Positions 24,839-36,136 of a DNA stretch of 64,000 nt are shown here, one piece after another (position 1 is the stretch's first letter; each line of letters begins with the position of its first letter). Location of the stretch: positions 314,897,986 to 314,961,985 of the forward strand of contig CM068367.1 in the NCBI GenBank assembly GCA_034769895.1, read 5' to 3'. Below the pieces are notes generated by a model. It searched no databases, was not told where the DNA came from, and saw only the letters and a program-made list of their open reading frames with translations. The position numbers and the translations under genes were made by a program. Source of the DNA: Magicicada septendecula. Lineage: Eukaryota > Arthropoda > Insecta > Hemiptera > Cicadidae.

Positions 24839-25719
24839 TTGTCCCCAAATTGGATTGGATGTTGGACTTCGGGAGACATCTGATCCAATTTCTGCGCTCT
24901 GTGCCAGTCGTGGATGTCTGCTTCGGAATGGACATGGTTGACTGACATCTATCTCTCATAGGAAGCAATTAATTGTTATTCCCCATCTTAATGTTTTATA
25001 TGGTCATATGAATTTATTGCCGCACATCTGAGTGAATGAACGCATTTTTACACTTTGTCTGTCCATATGCGGACTGTACAATACGATTTCGAGTAAATAA
25101 TTGAATTTAAGACATGGACGTTTGTCCATTTGACAGTTTGTCTCGTTACTCTTTATACACAATGTATTAGATAAGCTGTAGATTAGCTACCCATTATATT
25201 AATCGATCTTATGTCGATGACCTATATAGCAATAAAATACTTTTAAACTTGTCATTACTGTCTCTAGAATACAGTTGATACTAACAAATATATACATATG
25301 ATTAATTCGTAACATATTATAAATGATTACATTGGTAAAAGAAACATACATATTAATTAAATAGTTAAGGAATCAGCATACTTCGTGATGCATACTCTTA
25401 AAGTTATAAAACAATCGTCCATTTTGAATTATTATTTACATAAACAAATTATTCGAGTCTCTACATTTTAACAAGTTATTATCCATAATTATTAACGTCT
25501 TTGGTGTCCTGTGTCATAGTATTACACTGTCCTTCTGACACATGGTACATTTCACAAATCACTTTCTGTATATGTTGGTATTTATACGTCTAATTAACAT
25601 AACGAATGACAATTATGTGCTGATCACAAACACAGTTAGCATTGAAATACAGACTAAACACAACAAGTAAAATGCATATCATTATTTGGTTAGCTGGACT
25701 GGCCGCGCGAGCAAATTAC
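24839..25719 (-). other. Gypsy-1 noncoding 3' stretch and polypurine candidate
   Basis: 880 bp between the pol stop and the 3' LTR with no meaningful ORF, so no env. In coding orientation the bases just before the LTR read AATTTGGGGACAA (24839-24851), the best polypurine-tract candidate for plus-strand priming, although it contains a C. Confidence 0.6.
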
Positions 25720-28700
25720 CTAAACTATGTCTTCTGCTGGTCGCCGGGAGTCGTCGCTACCACTCGTGTTATCTATACTTCCGTTCGCTGGCTCATGATA
25801 CGCCTTAATTTGCCGTATATTAAATTTTCCTCTCGTCTTCCCGCTATCGCACTCCACGAGCTCATATGTGGCCTCGCCGATGATGCGGTTGATTTTATAT
25901 GGTCCTGCGAAAAGTTCGAAGAACTTGTCAATTCTCTTTGACGCAGCGTCGGATTGGTGGAATGCTCTCACCAGAACCTTGTCGCCAATCGCAAATTTTG
26001 TGATTTTCTTCTTCTCATTACAGCGTTTCGCGTGTTTCTCTCGCTTCTCCTTTATCTTTACAAATATATTGTTTTCGCGTTTTCCTTCGCTGCTAATGAC
26101 TCCTTTGTCCAAGCATTGCTCCCATGCTCGTGTAGGTCTCGTGCCGAGGTGTGCTTCGTGAGGGGTTATTTCGATCGTCTCGTGGTACACCTCGTTTAGA
26201 CACGCTTCAATCGTTTTCACGTATTGGGACCATTTAGTGTGTTGGTCACTTATGAAAATGCGAAATAAGTTTCCCAGTTGCCGGTTAATCCGTTCGGCAA
26301 GGTTGGTACATGGATTACGTATTGCAGTAAACTTTGGTTGTATGTCCAACTCCTTTAGACCGTTGACCCATCTCTTGGATGTGAACTGTGTTCCGTTGTC
26401 CGTCAAAATGGTCCGCGGACGTCCAAATAGTTCGCAATACGTTTTTATCCTCCGCAACGTCGTAGTGGTTGTTGCTCTCCGGAGGGTGAATAACTTGACA
26501 TATTTCGTGAAATTATCCACTATGACCAATAAATATTTGACTCCACCCGTTCCTGTCGGTAGGGGTCCATAATAATCTGCGCTTACCAGGTCTCCTTTGG
26601 CCGTAGGTATCACAGCGCGTGTGCCACCAAATAGCTCTCTGTTGTTGGTGTCTTTGCACTTCTGGCATAGGTCACAGGTTTTTATATATGTTTTTATTTT
26701 CTTTGACATCCGGTCGAATGTGAAATGTTCCTGGATCATTTTAATACACCTTTTTGTTCCTAAATGACCGAACATATGATGGATTTCAGCAATTATGTCC
26801 CCAGATATGTTGCTAGGAACATACAGCTTCCATTCATTCCGCTGTCGTCTATACAACTTATCGTTAACATATTTATAAAATTTAGTTAATTTAGGGTCTA
26901 TATTTCCCTCCTTAAATCTAGTGATGATCGCTTTTAGCTTATCGTCTTCCATCTGGTGCTTTCCGATATTTTGGATTAACTTACGCACCTCAAGTCTCAT
27001 TTTTACGGTTATGTGGTTAACTAAATATTCATGGGTGTTGTCATGAATCTCTTCTAATTTTGTATTGTGTGGATATCTACTTAAAATGTCGGCTACGATG
27101 TTTTCCTTACCCTTGGAATGAATTATATCGAATTTATACTCCTGCACTGCAAGAATCCATCGTGTAATCCGAGAATTATTTAGATGGCATTTGTTTAAGA
27201 ATGTCAACGCCTTGTTGTCGGTGATGATCGTTAATGGTTGTCCGAGAACGTATATTCGGAATTTTTCTAAGCATCGGACAATACTTAAAAGCTCTTTTTC
27301 CGTAGTATAATAGTTCCGCTCAGCACCCTTGAATGTCTTACTAGTGAAGGCGATTACGCCGATCTCCCCGTCTTCATCGAGCTGGTAAAGTTGTCCTCCG
27401 TATGCGTAATCACTCGCATCACACTGTATATAATACCTCTGGTCTGGGCGCGGAAATCTTAAAACTACAGCGTCAATAAATAGATTTTTGACTCTGTCAA
27501 AGCAGTCGTTTAATTCATTCGTCCATACAAATTTGTGATTCTTCTTCAATAATTTATGGAGGGGTTGTGTTGTCTCCGCATATTTGCTAGTAAAACGGTT
27601 ATAAAAGTTAGTGAGGCCTAGGAAACCCTTTAACTGTTTCTGGTTCTTGGGTTTAGGGAAGTCCATAATGGCTTTCACTTTCTCTCCCGTAGCTTGGATG
27701 CCGCGTGTTGTTAGTTGGTATCCAAGATACGATATTTCTTTCCTGAAAAACTGTGACTTATTTAAGTTGACGGTTAAGTTATTTTCGTTAAGATTATTTA
27801 ATAATGCCTCTAAATGTTCTAAGTGTGTTTTAACATCGTCAGAATAGCATAGACAATCGTCCACGTATATTAATGTGTTTTTCTTAACATCTTCATTTAA
27901 GACCGTATCCAATCCGCGTGTTAGTGCCGCTGAACTGGTACTAAGGCCGAATGGTGTAACGGTGAATTGGTAGCACCTTCCCTCATACATGAACGCGGTA
28001 TACTTCCTGCACTCTTTCTTCAAAGGTACTTGCCAAAAGCTGCTCGACAAATCGACAGTAGACAGATATCGCATCTCGCTGCATCTTGCCAAGATTTCAT
28101 TTATTGGAGAAACGCCTTCATAGTCGGGAATAGTAACGCCGTTTATCTTTCTTGCATCCAGGCATAGACGGACCCTTCCATCTCTTTTTATGACTGTTAC
28201 GAGTGGATTTATGAACGGGCTTGTACAACGTTCAATCACACCGTATCGCAGCATCCTATCTATCTCGTCCTTTACTTTCTTCTGATAAGCAAGTGGTACA
28301 GGCCAACCCCGTTGAAAGTAGGGCGTACTGTCCGTAACTTGAAACTCATGCTCATATCCGTCTATTCTCCCCGGGCATTCCCTAAACACTCTTCTATTCT
28401 TAACAAGTATTCCCTTCAAATTTCCCAATATCTCCTCGTCTTGACAGTCCATGTTTGATATCTTCTCGTCGATGCACCTCAAGATTTCTTCTTCTTCTTC
28501 TCCCTTATCAATTAGTTCCATGTTCATGATGGGTACGGCGTGCACCTCTTCATCAGCCGCATTCACTATTTCTATTTTCTTGCTGCCAATGTCGATACGA
28601 CATCCTACCTCCTGTAAAAAACTTATCCCTAATATACAGTGTTTAATAAGGTCAGGTATTATTAGAAAGACACACTCATTTTTGATCCCGTCAATTTCTA

Positions 28701-29073
28701 TGTCGCACAGTATTTGTTTTCTAATTAACTTGGACTTGTTCCCAACAGCACTAATGATTAGAGAGTTTGTCATGGGTAAAATTTCATATGGTTCAATGTC
28801 CCTTTTGTTTGCGTTGAACCATTCTTCTGACAACCCATTAATAACTGAGCCGGTGTCGACAAGTGCTAAAACTTTAATGTTATTATTAAATTGTATGATT
28901 ATTTCAGGACATTTTAATATTTGTTTCGTGACGTCCTCGTCGTATTCATTCAGTAGGTCGTCTCTTAAGTCAGGTACCAGGATATTGACATTATTGGTGG
29001 GGTTGTTTTTGTTGTCGTCAAAACTATGTCGTTCGCTGTGTAGGGGTGTTTTTTTTTTTGTTGCTTTGGTCAT
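25720..29073 (-). CDS. pol: Gypsy-1 Pol polyprotein (PR-RT-RH-IN)
   Basis: 1117 residues, uninterrupted. Aspartic protease DTGS at 73-76. Reverse transcriptase about 260-440, with Asp341 (STVDLSSS) and YVDD at 403-406. RNase H about 545-665, with Asp552, Glu593 and Asp619. Integrase zinc finger with His766/His770 and Cys800/Cys803, then the core with Asp853, Asp892 and Glu927, followed by a basic C-terminal domain. All catalytic residues of a Ty3/Gypsy Pol are in place. The ATG at 29073 lies inside gag; pol overlaps gag by 50 nt in the +1 frame, at an A11 run. Expression may be by frameshift, slippage or reinitiation. Length and order fit an env-less Gypsy element. It acts in cytoplasmic particles (reverse transcription) and in the nucleus (integration). 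Confidence 0.95.
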   Translation of the reverse strand: MTKATKKKTPLHSERHSFDDNKNNPTNNVNILVPDLRDDLLNEYDEDVTKQILKCPEIIIQFNNNIKVLALVDTGSVINGLSEEWFNANKRDIEPYEILPMTNSLIISAVGNKSKLIRKQILCDIEIDGIKNECVFLIIPDLIKHCILGISFLQEVGCRIDIGSKKIEIVNAADEEVHAVPIMNMELIDKGEEEEEILRCIDEKISNMDCQDEEILGNLKGILVKNRRVFRECPGRIDGYEHEFQVTDSTPYFQRGWPVPLAYQKKVKDEIDRMLRYGVIERCTSPFINPLVTVIKRDGRVRLCLDARKINGVTIPDYEGVSPINEILARCSEMRYLSTVDLSSSFWQVPLKKECRKYTAFMYEGRCYQFTVTPFGLSTSSAALTRGLDTVLNEDVKKNTLIYVDDCLCYSDDVKTHLEHLEALLNNLNENNLTVNLNKSQFFRKEISYLGYQLTTRGIQATGEKVKAIMDFPKPKNQKQLKGFLGLTNFYNRFTSKYAETTQPLHKLLKKNHKFVWTNELNDCFDRVKNLFIDAVVLRFPRPDQRYYIQCDASDYAYGGQLYQLDEDGEIGVIAFTSKTFKGAERNYYTTEKELLSIVRCLEKFRIYVLGQPLTIITDNKALTFLNKCHLNNSRITRWILAVQEYKFDIIHSKGKENIVADILSRYPHNTKLEEIHDNTHEYLVNHITVKMRLEVRKLIQNIGKHQMEDDKLKAIITRFKEGNIDPKLTKFYKYVNDKLYRRQRNEWKLYVPSNISGDIIAEIHHMFGHLGTKRCIKMIQEHFTFDRMSKKIKTYIKTCDLCQKCKDTNNRELFGGTRAVIPTAKGDLVSADYYGPLPTGTGGVKYLLVIVDNFTKYVKLFTLRRATTTTTLRRIKTYCELFGRPRTILTDNGTQFTSKRWVNGLKELDIQPKFTAIRNPCTNLAERINRQLGNLFRIFISDQHTKWSQYVKTIEACLNEVYHETIEITPHEAHLGTRPTRAWEQCLDKGVISSEGKRENNIFVKIKEKREKHAKRCNEKKKITKFAIGDKVLVRAFHQSDAASKRIDKFFELFAGPYKINRIIGEATYELVECDSGKTRGKFNIRQIKAYHEPANGSIDNTSGSDDSRRPAEDIV

Positions 29074-30691
29074 TGTTCGACCTAGAATTACTGTCGTCGC
29101 TTGCCTGGCTTGTACCCGGTTTGGAGTTCAGGTACTCAACGGTGTTTACTACTCCGTGTGATTTACCCTCGTAACGGTTACCGCCGTGCGCCCGTCCTTG
29201 CCAAACTGGTTTCCTTTCACTCTCGTTCTTGTTGACAAAGTTACCACTGGGACGATCGACAGTTCCGGCTTCCCTTTCGTTCGTTATCTTATATTGCGCA
29301 CGTCTACTTCCTGCGTGGCTTGATTGAATGCTAGTGTATTCAGTGATCAAGGCCTCGAAATTGGGTATGGTGACGATCCCGCGTGTTATAACGGCGATCT
29401 GCAAGTCCCTTCCAAAGTGCCTCGAAATTTTCCTTATCAGTTGGCGGTCGGTCAACGCTGGGGTTAACTGACGACTTTCCAAAAGAATCCTCTCGACGTA
29501 CTGTATAGCTGTGACGGGTCCCTGCCATTCAAACCTGCCGTACTCAAGGTTGTCGCGGATAATGTCCTGTCGTTCCAACCCCCAGTACTTCAGTGTGAAC
29601 GCCTCCTTGAATTCTTCGAAGGTACTTATCTGGTCCCGGATCACACGCCACCATATGCTTGCGTCCTTCTCTAGGTGTTTGCCGATCCACCTGATGTCGC
29701 TGCTCGGGTAATAGGATTCTTGAAACTCCGACAACTCCTTTAGGAACTCCATCGGGAATCTGTCGGTTCCGTCATATTTCAATTCAATCTGTATTTGTCC
29801 GTTTACTATTCTGTGATGCCCAGACTCCCCATCGGTGATCTGTCGCCGCAGTCTCTCTACTTGACACCTGAGTTCCTGGATGTGGGTTGTTTTCTCTTTG
29901 ACGTTCTCGTCGAGCTTCTGTTCGGTCGTCCTTTGTCGGCCGTCTACTTCCTCGATTTTCTGTTGCAATGTGTGGTTGGCTTCACCTATCTCTTGCTGCT
30001 GCTGTCGAAGCGTGTGGTATAATTCGGTCTTCAGTTCTTCCTGCTTCTTCTGATTACCATTGATGTGTAGATCTAGCTTGTTATGGACTTTCTTGATACT
30101 AGATTGTGTGGTCTGTGCCAGGCTTTTGAGTTCTTGGTGGTCCGACTCTCGGGCTTCCCACACTTCTTCAAACTTCTTATTGGTGTCATCTTTTATTCCT
30201 TTTGTAGCATCCTCTTGTTTCTTTAGGACTTCACTTATCTTATCGTCGCAACTGGTCTTATGGTCACGCATTTCTGATCGTATAAGCGCGAGCTGTTCGT
30301 CCATTTGTCGCTTGACGTCCTCCTTATGACTATTAAAATTTTCATTAATTTGATTGAATTTCTGGTTGATTTCTTCTTTAATTTCTTCTTTATGTTGATC
30401 GAATTTCTGATCGAATTTCTGATTCATCATCTTGAAGCTTTCATTATTCGTGCGCATGAAGTCCATCAACAATGAACGTAGCGATGCCTCTTCATGTGAT
30501 TGCTGGGACTCTTGTGGTTGCTGTGACTCCTGTCCCCGCGCTCTGACCTCTGACGTCTCCTCCGTCATATTTGGTTCGACGACTGATGAGTTTTCTTCGT
30601 TGGTGTCGGGTGCGCCTAACTGGTTGTTAACGTCAAAGTCCATGCTATCAGAACTACCGCTAGCCATTTTCGCCTTGCTTCGCGTTATCAT
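29024..30691 (-). CDS. gag: Gypsy-1 Gag structural protein
   Basis: 555 residues, starting at the first ATG after the primer-binding site. The N-terminus is basic (MITRSKAKM), followed by an acidic/Gln-rich stretch. A long Glu/Lys/Gln-rich segment (about 75-290), with heptad-like spacing, should form coiled coils. The capsid-like retrotransposon gag domain follows at about 310-440, with WIGKHLEKDASIWW, FEEFKEAFTLKYW and VERILLESRQL. The C-terminus is basic and Asn/Ser-rich without any CX2CX4HX4C zinc knuckle, so RNA binding must rely on basic residues. It ends in PTQRTT just after the A11 run shared with pol. Assembles the particle that packages the element RNA. Confidence 0.9.
   Translation of the reverse strand: MITRSKAKMASGSSDSMDFDVNNQLGAPDTNEENSSVVEPNMTEETSEVRARGQESQQPQESQQSHEEASLRSLLMDFMRTNNESFKMMNQKFDQKFDQHKEEIKEEINQKFNQINENFNSHKEDVKRQMDEQLALIRSEMRDHKTSCDDKISEVLKKQEDATKGIKDDTNKKFEEVWEARESDHQELKSLAQTTQSSIKKVHNKLDLHINGNQKKQEELKTELYHTLRQQQQEIGEANHTLQQKIEEVDGRQRTTEQKLDENVKEKTTHIQELRCQVERLRRQITDGESGHHRIVNGQIQIELKYDGTDRFPMEFLKELSEFQESYYPSSDIRWIGKHLEKDASIWWRVIRDQISTFEEFKEAFTLKYWGLERQDIIRDNLEYGRFEWQGPVTAIQYVERILLESRQLTPALTDRQLIRKISRHFGRDLQIAVITRGIVTIPNFEALITEYTSIQSSHAGSRRAQYKITNEREAGTVDRPSGNFVNKNESERKPVWQGRAHGGNRYEGKSHGVVNTVEYLNSKPGTSQASDDSNSRSNNDQSNKKKNTPTQRTT
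29049..29059 (-). other. A11 run in the gag-pol overlap
   Basis: Eleven A residues on the coding strand inside the 50-nt gag/pol overlap, read as Lys codons in both frames. Pol is +1 relative to Gag, so loss of one A (ribosomal or transcriptional slippage, or a 10-A sibling copy) would fuse the two frames. The pol ATG lies 14 nt upstream of it. Confidence 0.75.
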
Positions 30692-30783
30692 TTACCAGTC
30701 AAGCTAACCTTACACTTATTTAATAATGTCTTACGTACTATATTATTGTAATTAGTCTAAATACTACTGTCTGCTCTCTTTTG

Positions 30784-30800
30784 CCATGCGATGGGCGCCA
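30784..30800 (-). promoter_or_regulatory. Gypsy-1 primer-binding site
   Basis: Coding-strand TGGCGCCCATCGCATGG starts two bases (AA) after the 5' LTR end. The TGG start pairs with the CCA of a tRNA. I cannot name the tRNA with confidence. Confidence 0.75.
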
Positions 30801-30802
30801 TT

Positions 30803-33437
30803 TATAGTTAGCATAAATGGGGTTTATTTATTATGCTAATCGTGATATAAATGATTTACATTTAGTAAATGGGACTAGTGGTATTTTATGTGAGTTTATC
30901 ACTTTCTCATATGTATCTCGCCCTAAAGCTGGATGCCATTTACATTTAATGCCAAGCGTTGTGCAGCCATTTACATTTAGTGGTGTAAATATAATTTACA
31001 TCTGTGGTAATTAATTGTGTAAACCATTTACATCTAGTGAATATTAATCTGTGCTAATTATCTGCGCGGATTAATTACTCAACAATTATGAATCATATTA
31101 ATTAAAGATTTATGTAATACGTTAAAATTGATATATCTAAAATTATTTCTATTCGTCAGATTTGACTCAACACAGTGTCTGATTAAATACGATTTTATGA
31201 GTCTATTAATCAGACGTTTCAATGGTCGAGTTTATTGTATCCATTGATGTTTAGCATAAGTTATGAGATTTTTAGTGTAATACTTAGAATGAAAATACAT
31301 CAATAACAAAGGTGAAATTTCAATAATGAACGCATGAATACTGTAAATTAACTACTTATTTATTACACATCTTACTGAAGTAAGTAACTATATCCTGCAA
31401 ATTACATACATATTAAAGCACATGATATAAATACAATTATTCAATTTATACGATGTTTCCTGAAACATAAACACATGGTACATTCAAATGCAGTAAATAA
31501 TGCACATATATAAAACATACACGAATAATAAACAATCAACAATTATACTTATTCCTACCTAAAATGCGTTCATTATTTCTCAGATAACGAATTACGTTAG
31601 TGTTATTTTATAGATTTTATGATTCATATGACTCATATGTAATTATTCTCTTGGGGTTAGTTCTTTGAAAAGAGGCAACAGAACAGTAGTATATACTACT
31701 AAGATTAAGTAGACATAAAGCTTATCTTTGAGAGTGTTTATCCAATTCCGTCGTCGTGAGAAGACACTTTCTAGATGATTCGTCGAAGATCATAATCACT
31801 GTTACGCAGAGCACTGATAATTTCACTTCACTCCACTAAATCTCCACTCCCGTCATGTGTATGGTATTGTGGTAACCCGCTGATGTCGAGTGTCCGGAGT
31901 TCAAATAGTGAGGTGTTAATGTTGTCATTAACTTGAATTGTTCTGAAAGTTTGCCATATTTGTGTACATGGTTAACTGTGCCGTCTATTTTGGGTGTATC
32001 GCGTACTGCGTGCTTAATTGTTTGGTATAGTTTATTCAACTAATTGTTCAACATGGTGATACGTTATGATGTGAGAATGTTTGAGGTGACACTCACTGTT
32101 CTACTTTAAATGTTAATTAGTATATTATTATGTGCGCGTCAGTTGAGATTTCAAGTCCCGTACGCACTCATAGTTTATATTTCCGCACAGAATTGTGTAT
32201 AAGTGTGACTATACCGATGTCTTTGTTCACTTATGAATTTACAAATTAGTGAATCCGGTCGGTCGCACATCTATCACGTCTGTCTATCGTACGCACTAAC
32301 TTCTGACTATTAATTGCGACTATCAACTGCTACTATTAACTACATACTCTTGACTACCGACTGACTGTTAACTGCGACTAACTGTTCGATTGAACGACTT
32401 GACTACTCGATTGAATACTTGACTATCCGATTGAAAATTACTGACTCTCGATTAACTACTTGACTGCCCGATTGAAAATTACTGACTCTCGATTAACTAC
32501 TTGACTGCCCGATTGAAAATTACTGACTCTCGATTAACTACTTGACTGCCTGCTCCGCGTCTTCGCCAAACAGTTTTTATTGGAACATCTTACCCATAAG
32601 TCTAAGTTTCGATCTCTACGCCTTCTAGGGCTCTTGATTGGTCGTACAAATTCCTACCCTTCTGTAGATCTCATCCACTGTTTCACGATTCGTCGGCCGA
32701 ACCCTTCCTACTCTCTCCACGAGCTCTCTTAGAAGATGCTTGATGCTGGTTGGTCGTCGTCATCCCCGGAGTGTTTCATGTGACGAGCGTAGCACAGATT
32801 CTAAGAAATTAGGACAATTTCATGGCCTTCTGTTATCCTTTGTTTAGACTTTCCCTAAGGTTCTGACTGAGCTTTTGTTAACAGACTCCAGGTCTTGGTT
32901 AATTGTCTAAGTTCCACGACGTTCGTTCCGCCGATTATCAACCCTTCGTTGTCTTCATTTCGGTGAAATTCTACTTTTCAGTCGTAAATTTCAGTAAACT
33001 GTCAAGAATGTGTTTTCACGCTGTGCAGGGTACACTGGCAGTATTCACTGAGTTACGTCTATTGTCTATCTCTCCGTTAAAATTGCTCTGTACTTCCTTT
33101 GTAACATAGTAAAGCCTTTCATAATTGAGCAGTTACACTTTGCTTCCACAGCAGGCGTTCCATCTCGATTCCGTGTAACTCGGCAGCTGGACGAAGTCTT
33201 TGTTTCAGATTGTTGGGTGCTGTAAATTTTGACAAACGGCTAGCTGTCAGTGACGCCTTGAAATACTCATTGTGTGCAGTGCTCAGACATTTTTTCTTTG
33301 TCTTCGCTCTGTCGTCGGGTTTGACGTGCCCTCGATTCGTCATTATTTACGACCTGGGCTTGTGTCCGTCGACTTGAGTGTGGGAACGTGTCACTTGATC
33401 GAGGAATTAAAATTTTTTTAAAATTTCGATCATTACA
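30803..33437 (-). repeat. Gypsy-1 5' LTR
   Basis: 2635 bp, the partner of 22204-24838 and apparently identical to it. It should carry the promoter for the genomic RNA. Flanked on the right by the AACG target duplication at 33438-33441. Confidence 0.95.
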
Positions 33438-33441
33438 AACG

Positions 33442-33535
33442 TAAATGAACACCCCGCACGTATCCCAATTAAACGAAAAGTAGTTTACATTTTTTACATT
33501 TATGCTTTACAGCAAAGCATTTGTTTTGCACTTTC
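33442..33535 (+). other. Short single-copy flank
   Basis: About 94 bp between the Gypsy-1 target site and the minisatellite of the right arm. With 21621-22203 it forms the unique spacer that Gypsy-1 interrupted. No feature recognised. Confidence 0.5.
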
Positions 33536-34364
<829 letters not shown>

Positions 34365-36136
34365 TATTTTTTATAAGTTATATATTTTAATTATTTAATT
34401 TAATTATTTAATTAGTTTTTATTATTTAATATTATTTAATTAAAAGTATTAATAATAATTTATTTCCGTGTATTATTTTGCTAGGCTCTGTAAAGAAATA
34501 TTTGTTCTATTGTGTTAATCCAGATTATGTCAAAGCTGGGTCGATTTGTAGTCACTTCTAACTCAGCTCCTTTTTTTTCTTCTTCTTCTCGATTTCTTTA
34601 GCTATTATTTTCTAAGTTAAATTAAAAATGAAATAAATTAATTTAATTACTCAAATAATTAAGAAAACTCGTATTTAGAAACAGTAATGACATTTATTAA
34701 AAGTGATGCGATAATCTTATGTGCATCGACTATTGCTGCGGCTGAGACTCAATTCCCAGGTCGATTGTGTCAACTAACAAAATATATAAAATTAAAATAT
34801 TTATTAACAAGGTTCTTTGAGCTGTAGAAATGGTCAGGGAAAGGCAAGTTACAAAATACTATACTTACAATTAATTAATACTTAATTACTATTACGTAAA
34901 AGAAAATTATATTTGAAAATAATGTCATTTAAAAATCAAACCAGTTGGCTGCGTATGACGTCATGTAGCTGTTGACTCACCGTGGCACTGTACTGCTGGC
35001 AAGATGAACTCGAAACATGGCCGCCATCGACTTCGGATTTCACCCAACTATGCCGGCTCCTGGTTTTTTCCTCTCACCAAATGTAATTGTGATATTTTCT
35101 TCTGCGATAGTGTAGTTCCTCTGGATTCTTCAATTGTAATGTTCTTTTTCGCTCAGAGAGGTAGTTTAATGCGGTATTATTAGTGTCGTATTAAGCGTTC
35201 GAAATGGCTAAGTTCATTGTTCAATGGAATAGTATTAATTTGAAAATTCCAACATGGCGGATGATTCTTGGTGTCTTTGGTGTTTAATTATCTTTTTACT
35301 AGTTCTTCACTTCGTTAATTGGTTGAGTTATTATTATTAATTTTATGTTTATAACCTCTTCTGTAACTCTTCGTAGGGTACTTTCAACTTAGTTCAAATT
35401 ATTATATTTTTTAGATCTCCCTTCTGCACGTTCCCATCCATTCTGGTTCCCGTTTAACAATCAACTGCTAAATGAAATCGTTATTTAATATAGTAATTCC
35501 AGAAATATTTTGGTATCCATTCCATTGTCTGAAATCAGCTGTTCGTCTTTGTCCAGATCTGATCCCATAGAAATATAGGACATTTTTTTCTATTTAATGG
35601 CTATAATTTAATTATTTTTTAATTTCATGAAAATTTAAGTTAAGTACCTAGCAATATTCCTGTTCTAATTTTACATAAATCAATATCTAACATGACCTAT
35701 TTTAGTTTCAATTAAGCTTAAAACTGGCATTTTTTGACATTTCTTATAGGCCTTATTATAATTCACATAATTATAAATTAAATGGCTTACAAGTCGTTTT
35801 ATGTTAACATTGTCCTTAAATAAGATTACTTATTACATCATTATTCTTTCTCTTTAACAATTTGTTGTTACAACAAACTGATACTGATTAATTTACATTT
35901 TATTTGTACTGTGTCCTCTGTTAGGCATTATATTACACATTTCCATTAAAGTCAGTTTTATCCTCTGATCATTACATTTACTATTATATATTTCTGTGAT
36001 AATTATAATTAAGTATCTTTATTCTAAACTGACTAATCTCTGTTAATTTTATACAGTTTTATCTAACTTATCCTTTTGGATTTGATTACATAGTAAAAGT
36101 TGAATTTGGCCTAAAAATCAGTTTTGCTTTGCTACT

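Larger units (their letters stand above)
22204..33437 (-). mobile_element. Gypsy-1: full-length Ty3/Gypsy retrotransposon
   Basis: 11,234 bp, coding on the - strand in the order 5' LTR (30803-33437), primer-binding site, gag, pol, noncoding 3' stretch, 3' LTR (22204-24838). AACG flanks both ends (22200-22203 and 33438-33441), a 4-bp target duplication as expected for Gypsy elements. The two LTRs have the same length (2635 bp), and every stretch I compared is identical. With the open gag and pol, this suggests a very recent insertion. There is no env. It split the pre-existing flank ACTAAAACG / AACGTAAATGAAC. Confidence 0.95.

Noticed and set aside
24839-25719. Possible env gene of Gypsy-1
   Set aside because: No ORF of suitable size, signal peptide or transmembrane pattern; the element is env-less.
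25642-30707. Several + strand ORFs across Gypsy-1, up to 236 residues
   Set aside because: They are shadows of the conserved gag and pol frames on the - strand.
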